Part shown: one piece after another, positions 26,439 through 34,904 of the stretch
Numbering within the stretch: the stretch's first letter is position 1
How the letters are laid out: every line of letters starts with the position of its first letter
Position numbers and translations under genes: made by a program
From: JAEMQF01 sp963850525
GTDB taxonomy: Bacteria > Pseudomonadota > Gammaproteobacteria > Burkholderiales > Burkholderiaceae_C
DNA: 64,000 bases
Assembly: GCA_963850525.1 (NCBI GenBank)
Contig: CAWKLQ010000010.1
Span: 248,001 to 312,000, forward strand
Direction of reading: 5' to 3'
Notes under the pieces: generated by a model
The model's database searches: none
Told to the model about the DNA's origin: nothing
Seen by the model: the letters and a program-made list of their open reading frames with translations, nothing else

Positions 26439-27892
26439 CACGCCACCAGTTCCCTGATCGTCGCCAGCACTTCTGCGCTCTCGGCATCGAGCGCCGCAAT
26501 CTCGTCGAGGATGTCCTGCGGCGTGCGCAGCGCAACCTCGTCGCCGCCGTTTGGGTTCTTGACCGACAGGTCGTAGGTAGCGGTCTCGATGCCGGCTATG
26601 TCCATCGACCAACTCTGCGCCGAGTCGGCAAAGGTCTTCTGCCGTTCGATGAAGTCGACTAGGTCGTCGTCGTTCAGCGGGTTGGTCTTGCCCATGTTTC
26701 GACCCGGGTTTAGTTGGTAGAACCAGACCTTGCGCGTGGGCGCGCCCTTCTCGAAGAACAGCACCACGGTCTTGACGCCAGCGCCCTGGAAGGTGCCACC
26801 GGGCATGTCCAGCACCGTGTGCAGATTGCAGCTTTCCAGCAGCAGCTTTCGGATGCTGGTGCTGGCGTTGTCGGTGTTGCTGAGAAAGGTGTTCTTGATG
26901 ACGATGGCCGCGCGCCCGCCGGCCCGCAGCGTCTTGATGAAGTGCTGCAGGAACAAGAAGGCCGTCTCGCCGGTCTTGATGGGAAAGTTCTGCTGGACCT
27001 CCTTGCGTTCCTTGCCGCCGAAGGGCGGGTTGGCCAGGATTACGTCGTAGCGGTCGCGGTCCTGGATGTCGCTGATGTTGTCGGCCAGCGTGTTGGCGTG
27101 GACGACGTTGGGCGCCTCGATGCCGTGCAGGATCATGTTCATGATCGCGATGACGTAGGCTAGGCTCTTCTTTTCCTTGCCGTAGAAGGTGCGCGTCTGC
27201 AGCGTCCTCAGGTCGTCGGCCTTGGTGGCCTGGGGCAGCAGGTAGTCGAAGGCCTCGCACAGGAAGCCGGCCGAGCCGCAAGCGCCGTCGTAGATGCGCT
27301 CGCCGATCTTCGGAGCCACCACCTTGATCATGGCGCGGATCAGCGGGCGTGGCGTGTAGTACTCGCCGCCGTTGCGCCCGGCGTTGCCCATGTTCTTGAT
27401 CTTGGCCTCGTACAGGTGGCTCAGCTCGTGCTTCTCGGTCTGTGACCGGAAGCGCAACTCGTCCACCAAGTCGATCACGTCGCGCAGGTTGTAGCCGCTC
27501 TGCACCTTGTTCTTGATCTCGCCGAAGACCTCGCCGATCTTGTATTCGATGGTGTTGGGGCCGCTGGCGCGTTGCTTGAAGCCGGCCAGGTACGGGAACA
27601 GCTTGCCGTTGACGAAGTCGCGCAGGTCGTCGCCGGTCATGGCGGCGTTGTGGTCGAGCTTGCCGTCGGGGGTCTTGGGCGCGGCCCAGGTTTCCCAGCG
27701 GTACGCGGGATCGAGAATGAAGTTGTAGCGCTTCCCTTCGAGCAGAGCCTCGGATGATTTGTCGTGCTCCAGTGCGTCGAGGTACTTCAGGAACAGCAGC
27801 CAGCTTGACTGCTCGGTGTAGTCCAGCTCGCTGGTGCAGCCGGCGTCCTTGTGCAGGATGTCGTCGATGTTCTTGAAGGCCTGTTCGAACAT
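26438..27892 (-). CDS. hsdM: type I restriction-modification DNA methyltransferase subunit
   Basis: 484-residue N6-adenine methyltransferase of the HsdM2S complex. The SAM-binding motif I is DGACGSAGF (202-210), the catalytic NPPF is at 288-291, and the N-terminal helical domain contains SSWLLFLKYLDALE. GGEYYTPRPLIRAM is the usual lead-in to the catalytic domain. It is the first gene of the hsdM-hsdS-hsdR-toxin operon; the 178 bases upstream (27893-28070) should hold the promoter. All motifs are intact, so a methylated bipartite site is expected in this genome. Confidence 0.97.
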   Translation of the reverse strand: MFEQAFKNIDDILHKDAGCTSELDYTEQSSWLLFLKYLDALEHDKSSEALLEGKRYNFILDPAYRWETWAAPKTPDGKLDHNAAMTGDDLRDFVNGKLFPYLAGFKQRASGPNTIEYKIGEVFGEIKNKVQSGYNLRDVIDLVDELRFRSQTEKHELSHLYEAKIKNMGNAGRNGGEYYTPRPLIRAMIKVVAPKIGERIYDGACGSAGFLCEAFDYLLPQATKADDLRTLQTRTFYGKEKKSLAYVIAIMNMILHGIEAPNVVHANTLADNISDIQDRDRYDVILANPPFGGKERKEVQQNFPIKTGETAFLFLQHFIKTLRAGGRAAIVIKNTFLSNTDNASTSIRKLLLESCNLHTVLDMPGGTFQGAGVKTVVLFFEKGAPTRKVWFYQLNPGRNMGKTNPLNDDDLVDFIERQKTFADSAQSWSMDIAGIETATYDLSVKNPNGGDEVALRTPQDILDEIAALDAESAEVLATIRELVA

Positions 27893-28070
27893 AGGCGATG
27901 ACTGTTAGTTGGGCATTGTGGTCCGCCATTGTCCACAGACTTCCCGCGGCGTTCCGGGACCGCTTCTACAACTGCGAAAACCGAGACCAAGGCGCTCATA
28001 TTCATCGGCCCGACGGAGCACATCCACCCTGGCTAGCTCTTCGTCAACTGCCTAGGTTTCCGCTCCGCGT

Positions 28071-29018
28071 TCAGGTCAGCTCTTTGACGAGCGGCCTGAA
28101 CACAGCCGACATTCGCAGTCCAGCGTCTTCCAGCCACGCGAAGTATTCGGGCCACTTTGCCTCATCGTCCAAAGGCGCGTCGGGCAGAACTTGAAGGATG
28201 CGGCAGGCATGTCCGTCCGGCAGTTCGTTCCACTGCAGCTTCGCGTTCAATGTCGCCTCGATGCTCGCTTGTCTGGCCAGCAACTGCTTGAACATCGACT
28301 TGGAGTTTTGGTGGTCGATGTAGACCTCCATGCCGACTCGGTTCTCCTTCGAGTTGACGGTGGCCGCCAGATGAATGCCGGCTCTGCCCAGGGCAATGTT
28401 GGTCCAGTGCTGCGGCAGTGGCTTTTGGGTCCGCAGGCTGGACCCTTTGCTCTGCAACCACGCCGACCAGTCCGTCCAAAATTTCAGCTGTCGCTGTTTG
28501 GTCGGTGTCATGGTGGCCGCGGCCTTGGCATTTTGCTGGCCGGCCTTTGCCCAGTCATTGGGCTTGACCAGCACGTTGAAGCTCGGCGCCATGGGCGAAT
28601 CGCCGATGCGCCAGAGTTCAACCTCGACGGCGAAGAAGTTCAACTCGTCGGTGGTGTGCTGGTTGAGGAAGTCCAGCGCTGCCACATGTTCGGTGCGGAA
28701 TGACTCGGCGACCCAAATGACCTTTCGGGCACCAACGCCTGCGGCGTATGTGAGGATTTGACCCAGATGCGTATGGTTGGTCTTCTCCAGTTGGTTCTCG
28801 ATGATGACCTTGCCACCATCGTCCGAACATAGGATGTCGACCTTGAAGTCCCCGACCGGATGCTCGGTGCCAACCAGCTCAAGCTCGGTCAGCCCAAGGG
28901 ACTCCGCGAGCAGCGTGAGGTTGTCGGCTTGGGCCAGCCACGGCGTGAACTCGGTTGCCTCATGAGACCACGCCTTACGCAGGCTGATGCGCTCCAGTTT
29001 GCCAAGCGGTGACTTCAT
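28071..29018 (-). CDS. DUF4268 protein with PD-(D/E)xK-like N-terminal domain
   Basis: 315-residue cytosolic protein. The N-terminal domain has a nuclease-fold pattern: D61 in GDFKVDILCSD, then VIIENQLEKT with E74-N-Q76, followed by the helix HLGQILTYAAG. This matches endonuclease-like domains fused to DUF4268. The C-terminal DUF4268 region contains FWTDWSAWLQSK and VGMEVYIDHQNSK. Such proteins commonly sit next to restriction-modification genes; here it lies upstream of hsdM on the same strand. Enzyme activity is inferred from the fold pattern only. Confidence 0.75.
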   Translation of the reverse strand: MKSPLGKLERISLRKAWSHEATEFTPWLAQADNLTLLAESLGLTELELVGTEHPVGDFKVDILCSDDGGKVIIENQLEKTNHTHLGQILTYAAGVGARKVIWVAESFRTEHVAALDFLNQHTTDELNFFAVEVELWRIGDSPMAPSFNVLVKPNDWAKAGQQNAKAAATMTPTKQRQLKFWTDWSAWLQSKGSSLRTQKPLPQHWTNIALGRAGIHLAATVNSKENRVGMEVYIDHQNSKSMFKQLLARQASIEATLNAKLQWNELPDGHACRILQVLPDAPLDDEAKWPEYFAWLEDAGLRMSAVFRPLVKELT

Positions 29019-29227
29019 GCCACGTCCTTCACTTGCTCATCAACCCGGGAAAGCCCAGATTGCGTGCGACGCCGGCGTGCACACGAGTAGCGATATCAAT
29101 GACGCGTTCCAGCATTGTCATGACGGTTCACTTTGCGAGTCTTGGGCAGCCGGGTTGACCGCCCGTAGGGAGTATCGGCGGAGACGCGCCTACATCTATA
29201 GGTTACGCCCTTCGTCTGGCCGCGCCA

Positions 29228-29734
29228 TTACCGTACACCGATGTACTTGCGAAACGCTGCCTGCCAGTCCTGGTAGATGTCACGTCGTGCCGTGTCGAGC
29301 GGCAATTTGTCGGCGCAGACGAGGGCCTGGAGCTTTCGTTCAAGCCGATCCTTCGTCTTGGCGCTGTTCTCACTCTCCCAGGGTTGCAGTGCCAAATTTG
29401 CGAGGCTCCGTGGGTGTCCACCAAGGGCGAGCGGGATGACGTGGTCCAGTTCGTACTCGGACGCGGCGGCAGCGGGCAGTCCCCGCTCGCGCAGCAGTTT
29501 CGTCTTGACGCCGTTCGTGTAGCTCGTGGAAGGTCGCACCGCAGCGGTGTAGCCGGCAACGCAGACCGTCTGATGAATCGTCGCCTGGTGAACGTCCGGG
29601 TTGAGCGCCTCGGTAGGGATCGAACGGCGGAGTAACGGCCTGGTTGAGCCCGACTCTTGTTCGGCAGGTATGCTGCCGCAGGCACCCAATGCGCCGAACA
29701 GCAGAACAAGCAAGATGCGCGGCAATCGCGTCAC
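29228..29734 (-). CDS. exported lipoprotein with an HNH-like domain
   Basis: 168 residues from GTG at 29734. Residues 1-20 form a lipoprotein signal (RLPRILLVLLFGALGAC), and the C-terminal part has an HNH-like core: YELDHVIPLALGGHPRSLAN, then LQPWESENSAKTKD. The DH...GG...N order matches HNH nucleases, although the final His is not obvious. Secretion of such a domain is uncommon; a periplasmic nuclease or a non-catalytic relic are both possible. A longer ATG reading upstream would bury the signal peptide and is unlikely. Confidence 0.65.
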   Translation of the reverse strand: MTRLPRILLVLLFGALGACGSIPAEQESGSTRPLLRRSIPTEALNPDVHQATIHQTVCVAGYTAAVRPSTSYTNGVKTKLLRERGLPAAAASEYELDHVIPLALGGHPRSLANLALQPWESENSAKTKDRLERKLQALVCADKLPLDTARRDIYQDWQAAFRKYIGVR

Positions 29735-30040
29735 AAAAGCATGCCCTGCTCGCGCTTCGCTTCGAGACAAGCGCGCGAGCGTAGCTTCCCTTGGGTGTGA
29801 CGACGTCAATTGGATTGGGCCCTTTCGCGCGACTGGCGGCCCCGCAATCCTATTCGGATGCGGCCAGATCGACGGAATCCGGACCAGCAAGAAGTTCGAG
29901 AGCCGTTCAGAATAGGCGGACGCGCCGCCACGAGGTGGCTGACGTATGCTTTGGGACGCCGGGCGTTTCCAAACTTCCATGGCGCCCGCATTCGCTGATG
30001 GTGCGCGCCCAATGTTCTGAATCAGTCGCGGAGGCCGACC
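29735..30040. promoter_or_regulatory. divergent intergenic region
   Basis: 306 bases between the HNH-like lipoprotein gene (minus) and the KTSC gene (plus), expected to carry both promoters. No clear sigma-70 pair, operator palindrome or RNA element was recognised. Confidence 0.3.
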
Positions 30041-30388
30041 GTGAAAGTCTTACCCTTCTTGCTGCTCACTTTGGCATGCACGATCGTTGCTGCGGAGACG
30101 GTGCCGGTCAAGTACCACGGTCCCGTCTCACTCGACTCTTTCGCTTGCGCGGATGTGAGAGAAGCCAGTGACGTTTCGCGAATTTGCTACGACGCGGCTG
30201 AGCGATACATGGTCATCCGTCTCAAGTCGACCTACTACCACTACTGCGAGATTGACTCTGAGACGGTGCGAGGACTTCAATCGGCGACTTCGAAGCGGCA
30301 GTACTTCGAGGCTCGCATTCGAGGTAGCGGCAATGACGGCCCATTTGATTGCAGGACGCACCCTGTTCCAAAGAAGTATCAGCGGTAG
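30041..30388 (+). CDS. secreted KTSC-domain protein
   Basis: 115 residues with a signal peptide (1-18, LLLTLACTIVAAE) and a KTSC-type domain: FACADVREASDVSRICYDAA, then YMVIRLKSTYYHYCEID, ending PFDCRTHPVP. Two Cys pairs suggest disulfides in the periplasm. The KTSC domain is small and of unknown molecular role, often found in phage- or island-linked proteins. ATG at 30041. Confidence 0.7.
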   Translation: MKVLPFLLLTLACTIVAAETVPVKYHGPVSLDSFACADVREASDVSRICYDAAERYMVIRLKSTYYHYCEIDSETVRGLQSATSKRQYFEARIRGSGNDGPFDCRTHPVPKKYQR

Positions 30389-30408
30389 AAGCGATAAAGT
30401 TCGCAGCC

Positions 30409-30750
30409 GTGGACACGCAACTCGCCAGGAAGCTCGTCGCCGAAGCTCTCGCGCTCCGAGCTTCGCACCCTCATGCGTCCGCGCGTGATGTGCTCGATCT
30501 GGTGATCCGCGATCGCGATGTCTGGCTCGAAGACCTGCTCGACCATATGGAGCCGCCGTCGCCGTTTTCGCTTCTCGTCGCTGAAGCGGTGGGCGACTGC
30601 ATGAGCAGTGCGGAGTGGCGCGCATTTACGGGGCCTCAGGCCGACGAACGATTGCGCGAGGCGATGCGGCGTGAGTACCGCCAGAGCGTTTGGCCGAAGT
30701 TCGTCGAGCGCTATGGCCTCTCCTATCCCTCGCCAGAGCACCTGGGGTGA
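30409..30750 (+). CDS. hypothetical protein
   Basis: 113-residue helical cytosolic protein read from GTG at 30409 (MDTQLARKLVAEALALRASH), 20 bases after the KTSC gene and probably co-transcribed. The frame is open further upstream into the KTSC gene, which makes the start uncertain. Rich in Arg, Asp and Glu, with no recognised domain. Codon use and composition look genuinely coding. Confidence 0.55.
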   Translation: MDTQLARKLVAEALALRASHPHASARDVLDLVIRDRDVWLEDLLDHMEPPSPFSLLVAEAVGDCMSSAEWRAFTGPQADERLREAMRREYRQSVWPKFVERYGLSYPSPEHLG

Positions 30751-30843
30751 CGGTGAGCGAGCCGGATTCCGAGCTCAGTGGTGCGCTGCTGCGTGTGCCC
30801 AGTGCGCCCAGCGGGGCGCCTTGTTGGCCGGCTCGGGCACGTG

Positions 30844-31101
30844 CTATGGCGTGGCGCCCGTTTTCGGTTGCGAGAGTGTCGGCTTCCTCGCCGGGCTGTC
30901 GTTGACTGTCGGGGCGCTTTCTGACCTTGATTGGGGCTCGCTCGTTTCGGTCTTGACGATCACATAGGGCGGCGGGGGATCGTAGGTTCCCTGCCCGGGC
31001 TGCGGCGCGTCCAGCCCGCCGATGTACACGCGCTCTTCCTGCATTGGGTACGGCTCGGTGGGCTTCAATGGTTTCTTGGAAGAGGTCGAGCGGCGTGTCA
31101 T
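30844..31101 (-). CDS. small hypothetical protein, last gene of a broken operon
   Basis: 85-residue Pro/Ser/Lys-rich protein, probably disordered (PYPMQEERVYIGGLDAPQPG). An AGGAG is placed six bases before the ATG and the start is 13 bases after the original stop of the IS-interrupted lipoprotein gene, so it was the next gene in that operon. The IS element now separates it from the operon promoter. No family recognised. Confidence 0.55.
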   Translation of the reverse strand: MTRRSTSSKKPLKPTEPYPMQEERVYIGGLDAPQPGQGTYDPPPPYVIVKTETSEPQSRSESAPTVNDSPARKPTLSQPKTGATP

Positions 31102-31150
31102 TTATGGCTCCTGATCACGGCGTTCGTCGGGCGGCGCGGACTGAATCAAT

Positions 31151-31160
31151 GATGGAAGAC
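31151..31160 (+). repeat. left target-site duplication of the IS element
   Basis: GATGGAAGAC directly left of the element, identical to 32491-32500 on the right. Nine or ten bases, depending on whether the last C is assigned to the inverted repeat. Confidence 0.85.
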
Positions 31161-32490
31161 ACTACTGTCCGGTTAAATGAACCACGCCAAGCCTGAGATC
31201 AAGCATTGGCGCGGGTTGTAGGTCGATTTCATTTGGTGCCGATTTGAACTTCGTTCGTCAGAAACCGCGTACTTTCCCTGGCTTGACTGCCTCGGGGAGC
31301 GCGTGTGCACATTGGCAAGACCTTGTTTGCTCAAGTCATGGAGTTCGTTCCATGGACCAGCTTCGCGCGGATCGTGCAGCGTCACGCAGGCGACTCGGGC
31401 GTGCGCACGCTGTCGTGCGCCGAGCAGTTTCGCGCCATGGCCTTCGCGCAGTTGACGTGGCGCGAAAGCTTGCGCGATATCGAGACGACGCTCTCGGCCA
31501 ACGCAGCCAAGCTCTATGCGATGGGCTTTCGCGCCGCGGTCAAGCGCTCGACGCTGGCCGACGCCAACGAATCGCGCGACTGGCGCATCTGGTCGGACCT
31601 CGCCGCGTTGCTGATCCGGCGTGCCCGCAAGCTCTACGCGAGCGAGTCGGCGCTGGGCATCGAGCTGGACAACACGGTCTACGCGCTGGACTCCAGCACC
31701 GTCGATCTGTGCCTGAGCTTGTTCGACTGGGCGCCGTTTCGCTCGACCAAAGCGGCCATCAAGCTGCACACGCTGCTGGACCTGCGCGGCGCCATCCCCG
31801 CCTTCATCCACATCAGCGACGGCAAGTTGCACGACGTGAATGTGCTGGACATGCTGAGCTTCGAGGCTGGCGCGTTCTACGTGATGGATCGCGGCTACGT
31901 CGACTTCGCGCGGCTGTATGCGTTGCACCAGGCCGGCGCTTTCTTCGTCACGCGCGCCAAGTCGCCAATGGACGCGCGGCGCGTCTACTCGGCCCCCACC
32001 GATCGAAGTACCGGTGTCATCAGCGACCAGCAGGTCATGCTCAACGGCCACTACTCGGCCAAGAGGTACCCCGAGCACCTGCGACGCGTTCGATTCAAAG
32101 ACCCCGAGACGGGCAAGACGCTGATTTTCCTGACCAACAACACGGCCTTGCCGGCACTGACGATTGCCGCTCTGTACAAGAGTCGCTGGCAAGTCGAGTT
32201 GTTCTTCAAGTGGATCAAGCAGCACTTGCGCATCAAGAAGTTTCTGGGCACCAGCGAGAACGCAGTGAAGACGCAAGTGTGGTGCGCCATCGCCACCTAC
32301 GTGCTCATCGCCATCGTCAAGAAGGAGCTTCAACTCGATGCCTCGCTCTACTCGTGTCTACAGATCTTGTCGGTCTCGGTTTTCGAGAAAACCGAGATTT
32401 CACGTGCCTTGCAGGCCGATGCTCTACAGATCGAAATGCCTGACGCCCCTAACCAATTGAATTTGTTCGAGATTTAACCGGACAGCAGTG
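31161..32490 (+). mobile_element. complete IS4-family insertion sequence
   Basis: About 1330 bp. The ends form imperfect inverted repeats of type CACTRCTGTCCGGTTAAAT (left 31160-31178, right 32472-32490, one mismatch). A 9-10 bp direct repeat flanks it. It carries one intact transposase gene whose TAA stop lies inside the right inverted repeat. Perfect duplications and an intact gene point to recent insertion and probable mobility. It lies inside the 3' end of a lipoprotein gene on the opposite strand. Confidence 0.93.
31305..32477 (+). CDS. IS4-family transposase
   Basis: 390-residue DDE transposase, full length. Catalytic residues are D129 (YALDSSTVD), D195 (VMDRGYVD) and E298 in the YREK-type signature YKSRWQVELFFKWIKQHL, which is diagnostic of the IS4 family. 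The N-terminal DUF4372-like region (FAQVMEFVPWTSFARIVQRH) is also typical. No frameshift. Confidence 0.95.
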   Translation: MHIGKTLFAQVMEFVPWTSFARIVQRHAGDSGVRTLSCAEQFRAMAFAQLTWRESLRDIETTLSANAAKLYAMGFRAAVKRSTLADANESRDWRIWSDLAALLIRRARKLYASESALGIELDNTVYALDSSTVDLCLSLFDWAPFRSTKAAIKLHTLLDLRGAIPAFIHISDGKLHDVNVLDMLSFEAGAFYVMDRGYVDFARLYALHQAGAFFVTRAKSPMDARRVYSAPTDRSTGVISDQQVMLNGHYSAKRYPEHLRRVRFKDPETGKTLIFLTNNTALPALTIAALYKSRWQVELFFKWIKQHLRIKKFLGTSENAVKTQVWCAIATYVLIAIVKKELQLDASLYSCLQILSVSVFEKTEISRALQADALQIEMPDAPNQLNLFEI

Positions 32491-32829
32491 GATGGAAGAC
32501 TCGAGCGACCTCGCCGCGCTCTCAACATCTTCAGTTGCAGACTCGACTGTGCGGGCGATTTCTCGCCAATCTCCACCGCCGAATTCACCCACAGCAGAAG
32601 TGAGTTCTGCTACGGCGGTCTCCAGGTCCCTTGCCTCGCCTTCTGCGTCACTCAACTTCGATCGAAGATCTTCAAGGACTTCCTCGACTGCTTCTTGCTT
32701 GGCTGCGGCGTCTCTGAGTTGACGTTGGAGCACAACCAACTGAACCTGCAACGTTTCCTCGCGGCTCGAATCGCATGCCGACGCCATGCAAGCGAGCGTG
32801 ACGACGACGAGCGCGCTACTTCGCAGCAT
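32449..32829 (-). pseudogene. coiled-coil lipoprotein gene interrupted by the IS element near its 3' end
   Basis: Lipoprotein with signal LVVVTLACMASAC and a long heptad-like coiled coil (LVVLQRQLRDAAAKQEAVEE...). The reading now enters the IS at residue 114 and ends with 13 IS-encoded residues. Removing the IS and one duplication restores 11 more codons (IDSVRAARRTP) and a stop at 31115-31117, so the ancestral protein had 124 residues. Signal and coiled coil are intact; partial function is possible. It overlaps the upstream small membrane gene by 14 bases. Confidence 0.8.
32491..32500 (+). repeat. right target-site duplication of the IS element
   Basis: GATGGAAGAC, the copy of the sequence at 31151-31160. 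It lies within codons 110-113 of the interrupted lipoprotein gene. Confidence 0.85.
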
Positions 32830-33049
32830 CGGCGGTGACGGGAAGCTTTCGGTTTTGGTAGAGCAGGGTCACAGTTCCGGTCCATCGATCAAGCAGGTAG
32901 CCACTTTGCTTGTCCGTTGGAACGATGAAAATCGTGTGACGGCACAGCAGCGCACCAGTCGCGAGAGCCAGAACGGCGATGCAGGCCACAAGGACGCGAA
33001 ACCTTTCTGCATTCATGAGAGAGCCCCTGTTCGTCATCAATTCCGTCAT
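32816..33049 (-). CDS. small single-pass membrane protein
   Basis: 77 residues with one helix (about 17-36, FRVLVACIAVLALATGALLC) and a short C-terminal part facing outside (TDKQSGYLLDRWTGTVTLLY). ATG at 33049 overlaps the preceding stop by ATGA; an alternative ATG at 33016 has AGGGG upstream. The middle gene of a three-gene envelope unit. No known family. Confidence 0.6.
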   Translation of the reverse strand: MTELMTNRGSLMNAERFRVLVACIAVLALATGALLCRHTIFIVPTDKQSGYLLDRWTGTVTLLYQNRKLPVTADAAK

Positions 33050-33381
33050 CGCTTTGCGCTGTGCTCACTGCCCAGATTAATGCCGGTGTCGCCGCCAGGG
33101 CAGGACATGGTTGCGGCTCTGAATTCAGCGTCACGCCACACGTAGCAGCGTTGAGTCTCTACGTAGAACCCGTCCATCCCGGCGGATGGCACATCGATGA
33201 CCAGCAGTTGGTTCTCGCCCGCCTGAAGCAGACGGGGTTTCAGTGGCGCGTCCACCGACAGCATGGTCTTGGCCCTCGCCTCACGTTCCGCTCGTTGCTC
33301 TTCGGCCTGCTGGGTCGCGGACCGCCGTCCGTCGCAGCCAGATAGCGCGATGCATGTGATCATGATCGTCACGGTCTTCAT
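33046..33381 (-). CDS. hypothetical lipoprotein
   Basis: 111 residues from ATG at 33381, with a lipoprotein signal (TIMITCIALSGC) and a short charged coiled stretch (QQAEEQRAEREARAKT), followed by a compact region with two Cys (QRCYVWRDAEF and MSCPGGDTG). GAGAGG lies upstream of the start; a longer reading from 33528 is not supported. First gene of the operon leading to the small membrane protein and the IS-broken lipoprotein. Family not recognised. Confidence 0.6.
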   Translation of the reverse strand: MKTVTIMITCIALSGCDGRRSATQQAEEQRAEREARAKTMLSVDAPLKPRLLQAGENQLLVIDVPSAGMDGFYVETQRCYVWRDAEFRAATMSCPGGDTGINLGSEHSAKR

Positions 33382-33540
33382 CGATGCTCTTTTCCTCTCC
33401 CGTCCCTGCGCGCCAGTGGTGGCGCTGCGCCCCTCGCGTTCAACTGTGCTGAGGCGCCGTTGCACCTTGTCGGGCTCTTGGCGAGCGCATGGCGCCGGCG
33501 TACCCCGAGTGAATGGGTTGGATGACATTGCGTGCGTCAG

Positions 33541-34797
33541 TTAGAAATTCTCTTCAGGCACTGAAGTGAAGCTCGTATTGCCATCCGCCACTCGATAGAG
33601 AGTCAACCTCACGACAGAGAATCGTACGCCGCGATCGTCTTCGATCTGCCTGAGCGTCATCGCCTCGGACTTGGAAGCGGCGCCAGTCTTGAGGTCGCGA
33701 TACCGAATCTCGTATGCACCCGCTGCAAGTTCCGTCATGGTGAATGATGCACCGTCTGGGACGAAGATGTGCCGTAGGCCATCGCACTTCTTTTGACTCG
33801 GGCGGCAGAGCTTTACGTAGGCATGCGAACCGCCGTTCGTGTTGTCGATAGTCAGTTTCGACAGGCCTCCGGTGGCGCGGAGCGGAGGCATGGCCTTGAG
33901 ATAACCGGCGCGTGTGGGCCACGGCTTGCCATTCGGCGACCACTGCACGGATGGGTCCGCGGCATCAAGAAATTGATCGGCGTTTGGCACCTTCGAAGAC
34001 TTCGATTGCGTGCGCGCGGCAGGAACAACGTCTCCGGCCGACTTAGCAGTGGCGAGATTGATCCTGCCACCCTCGCTGTCCGCCGAAGCGCCGTATTCAT
34101 CCCATGGCCCACGAACAGCGGCGCTCGGCCGTGTCGTGGGGCGAAACAGCGGCTGGCCCTTCTCGGGCTCAACTAACTCGTCGCCAGCGCCCCACGGCTC
34201 GGGAGTCGTCAAGGTAGTTGGCTTGATCCCGCGCGGCGCTGGTTGCCTCTCGTCGGGGCGAGCAGGCGCCCCATCGGCGACCCGGTACGTCTGCGCAGGC
34301 CTCGCTGGTTCAGCAGGAAGCGCCTGCGTCGGCAACGACGTCAATGTGGTACCTGGCGCAACTTCGCGCGCAACCCTACGGTTCGGAGTGAAAAGGTCGT
34401 TGAAGAGCATGCCGACGAAAACCAGGCCGGCGAACCAAATGAGCGGCTTCAGGTTCTGACGAGGATAGGGCCGAGCGGCGGATTGCTCCGTTGGCGTCGC
34501 CCGTTGGGTGCGCGAATCGGGAGTTCGCTGCCGATGTTCGGAATCAGTGCCAGCATGGCGTTGCGCTTCGCCTTCCTCAGAGGCGATCCACGCGTCATGC
34601 TCGAGGCGCTTCTTGGGATCAGAGAGAACGGCGTAAGCCTCGTTCAGCAGCTTCATCACGTGAGCTGCTTCTGCGCTACCGGGATTCTTGTCGGGGTGGT
34701 ACTGCTGCGCCAGTGCTCGATACGCCGCACGAATTACGGAGTCCGGCGCGTTGCGCGCCACCTTCAAGTTGTCGTAGTAGGTGTGAGCGCGAGGCAT
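33541..34797 (-). CDS. J-domain (DnaJ-like) membrane protein
   Basis: 418 residues. An N-terminal J domain (about 6-70) with H34-P35-D36 can recruit and stimulate an Hsp70. A single membrane helix follows (about 118-136), then a Pro-rich linker and a C-terminal globular domain (about 320-418) with SKLTIDNTNGGSHAYVKL, resembling beta-sandwich modules found after J domains in other bacterial membrane co-chaperones. No zinc-finger or DnaJ C-terminal domain, so it is not DnaJ itself. Divergent from the XRE regulator gene. Confidence 0.75.
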   Translation of the reverse strand: MPRAHTYYDNLKVARNAPDSVIRAAYRALAQQYHPDKNPGSAEAAHVMKLLNEAYAVLSDPKKRLEHDAWIASEEGEAQRHAGTDSEHRQRTPDSRTQRATPTEQSAARPYPRQNLKPLIWFAGLVFVGMLFNDLFTPNRRVAREVAPGTTLTSLPTQALPAEPARPAQTYRVADGAPARPDERQPAPRGIKPTTLTTPEPWGAGDELVEPEKGQPLFRPTTRPSAAVRGPWDEYGASADSEGGRINLATAKSAGDVVPAARTQSKSSKVPNADQFLDAADPSVQWSPNGKPWPTRAGYLKAMPPLRATGGLSKLTIDNTNGGSHAYVKLCRPSQKKCDGLRHIFVPDGASFTMTELAAGAYEIRYRDLKTGAASKSEAMTLRQIEDDRGVRFSVVRLTLYRVADGNTSFTSVPEENF

Positions 34798-34892
34798 AGG
34801 CGTTTGCCGCCCAAGAAGCCTTCCAGTCCACAACCCGGCAGCTGATTCCCAGTATATGGGGAAGACACTAAGAGTAGAACCATCGAAATTCT

Positions 34893-34904
34893 CACCATAT
34901 GGTG
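34893..34904 (+). promoter_or_regulatory. palindromic operator candidate over the XRE gene start
   Basis: Perfect 12-bp palindrome CACCATATGGTG that spans the ATG of the XRE gene within the 100-base divergent region shared with the J-domain gene. XRE-type regulators commonly bind short palindromes at their own promoter. Autoregulation is inferred from position. Confidence 0.4.
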
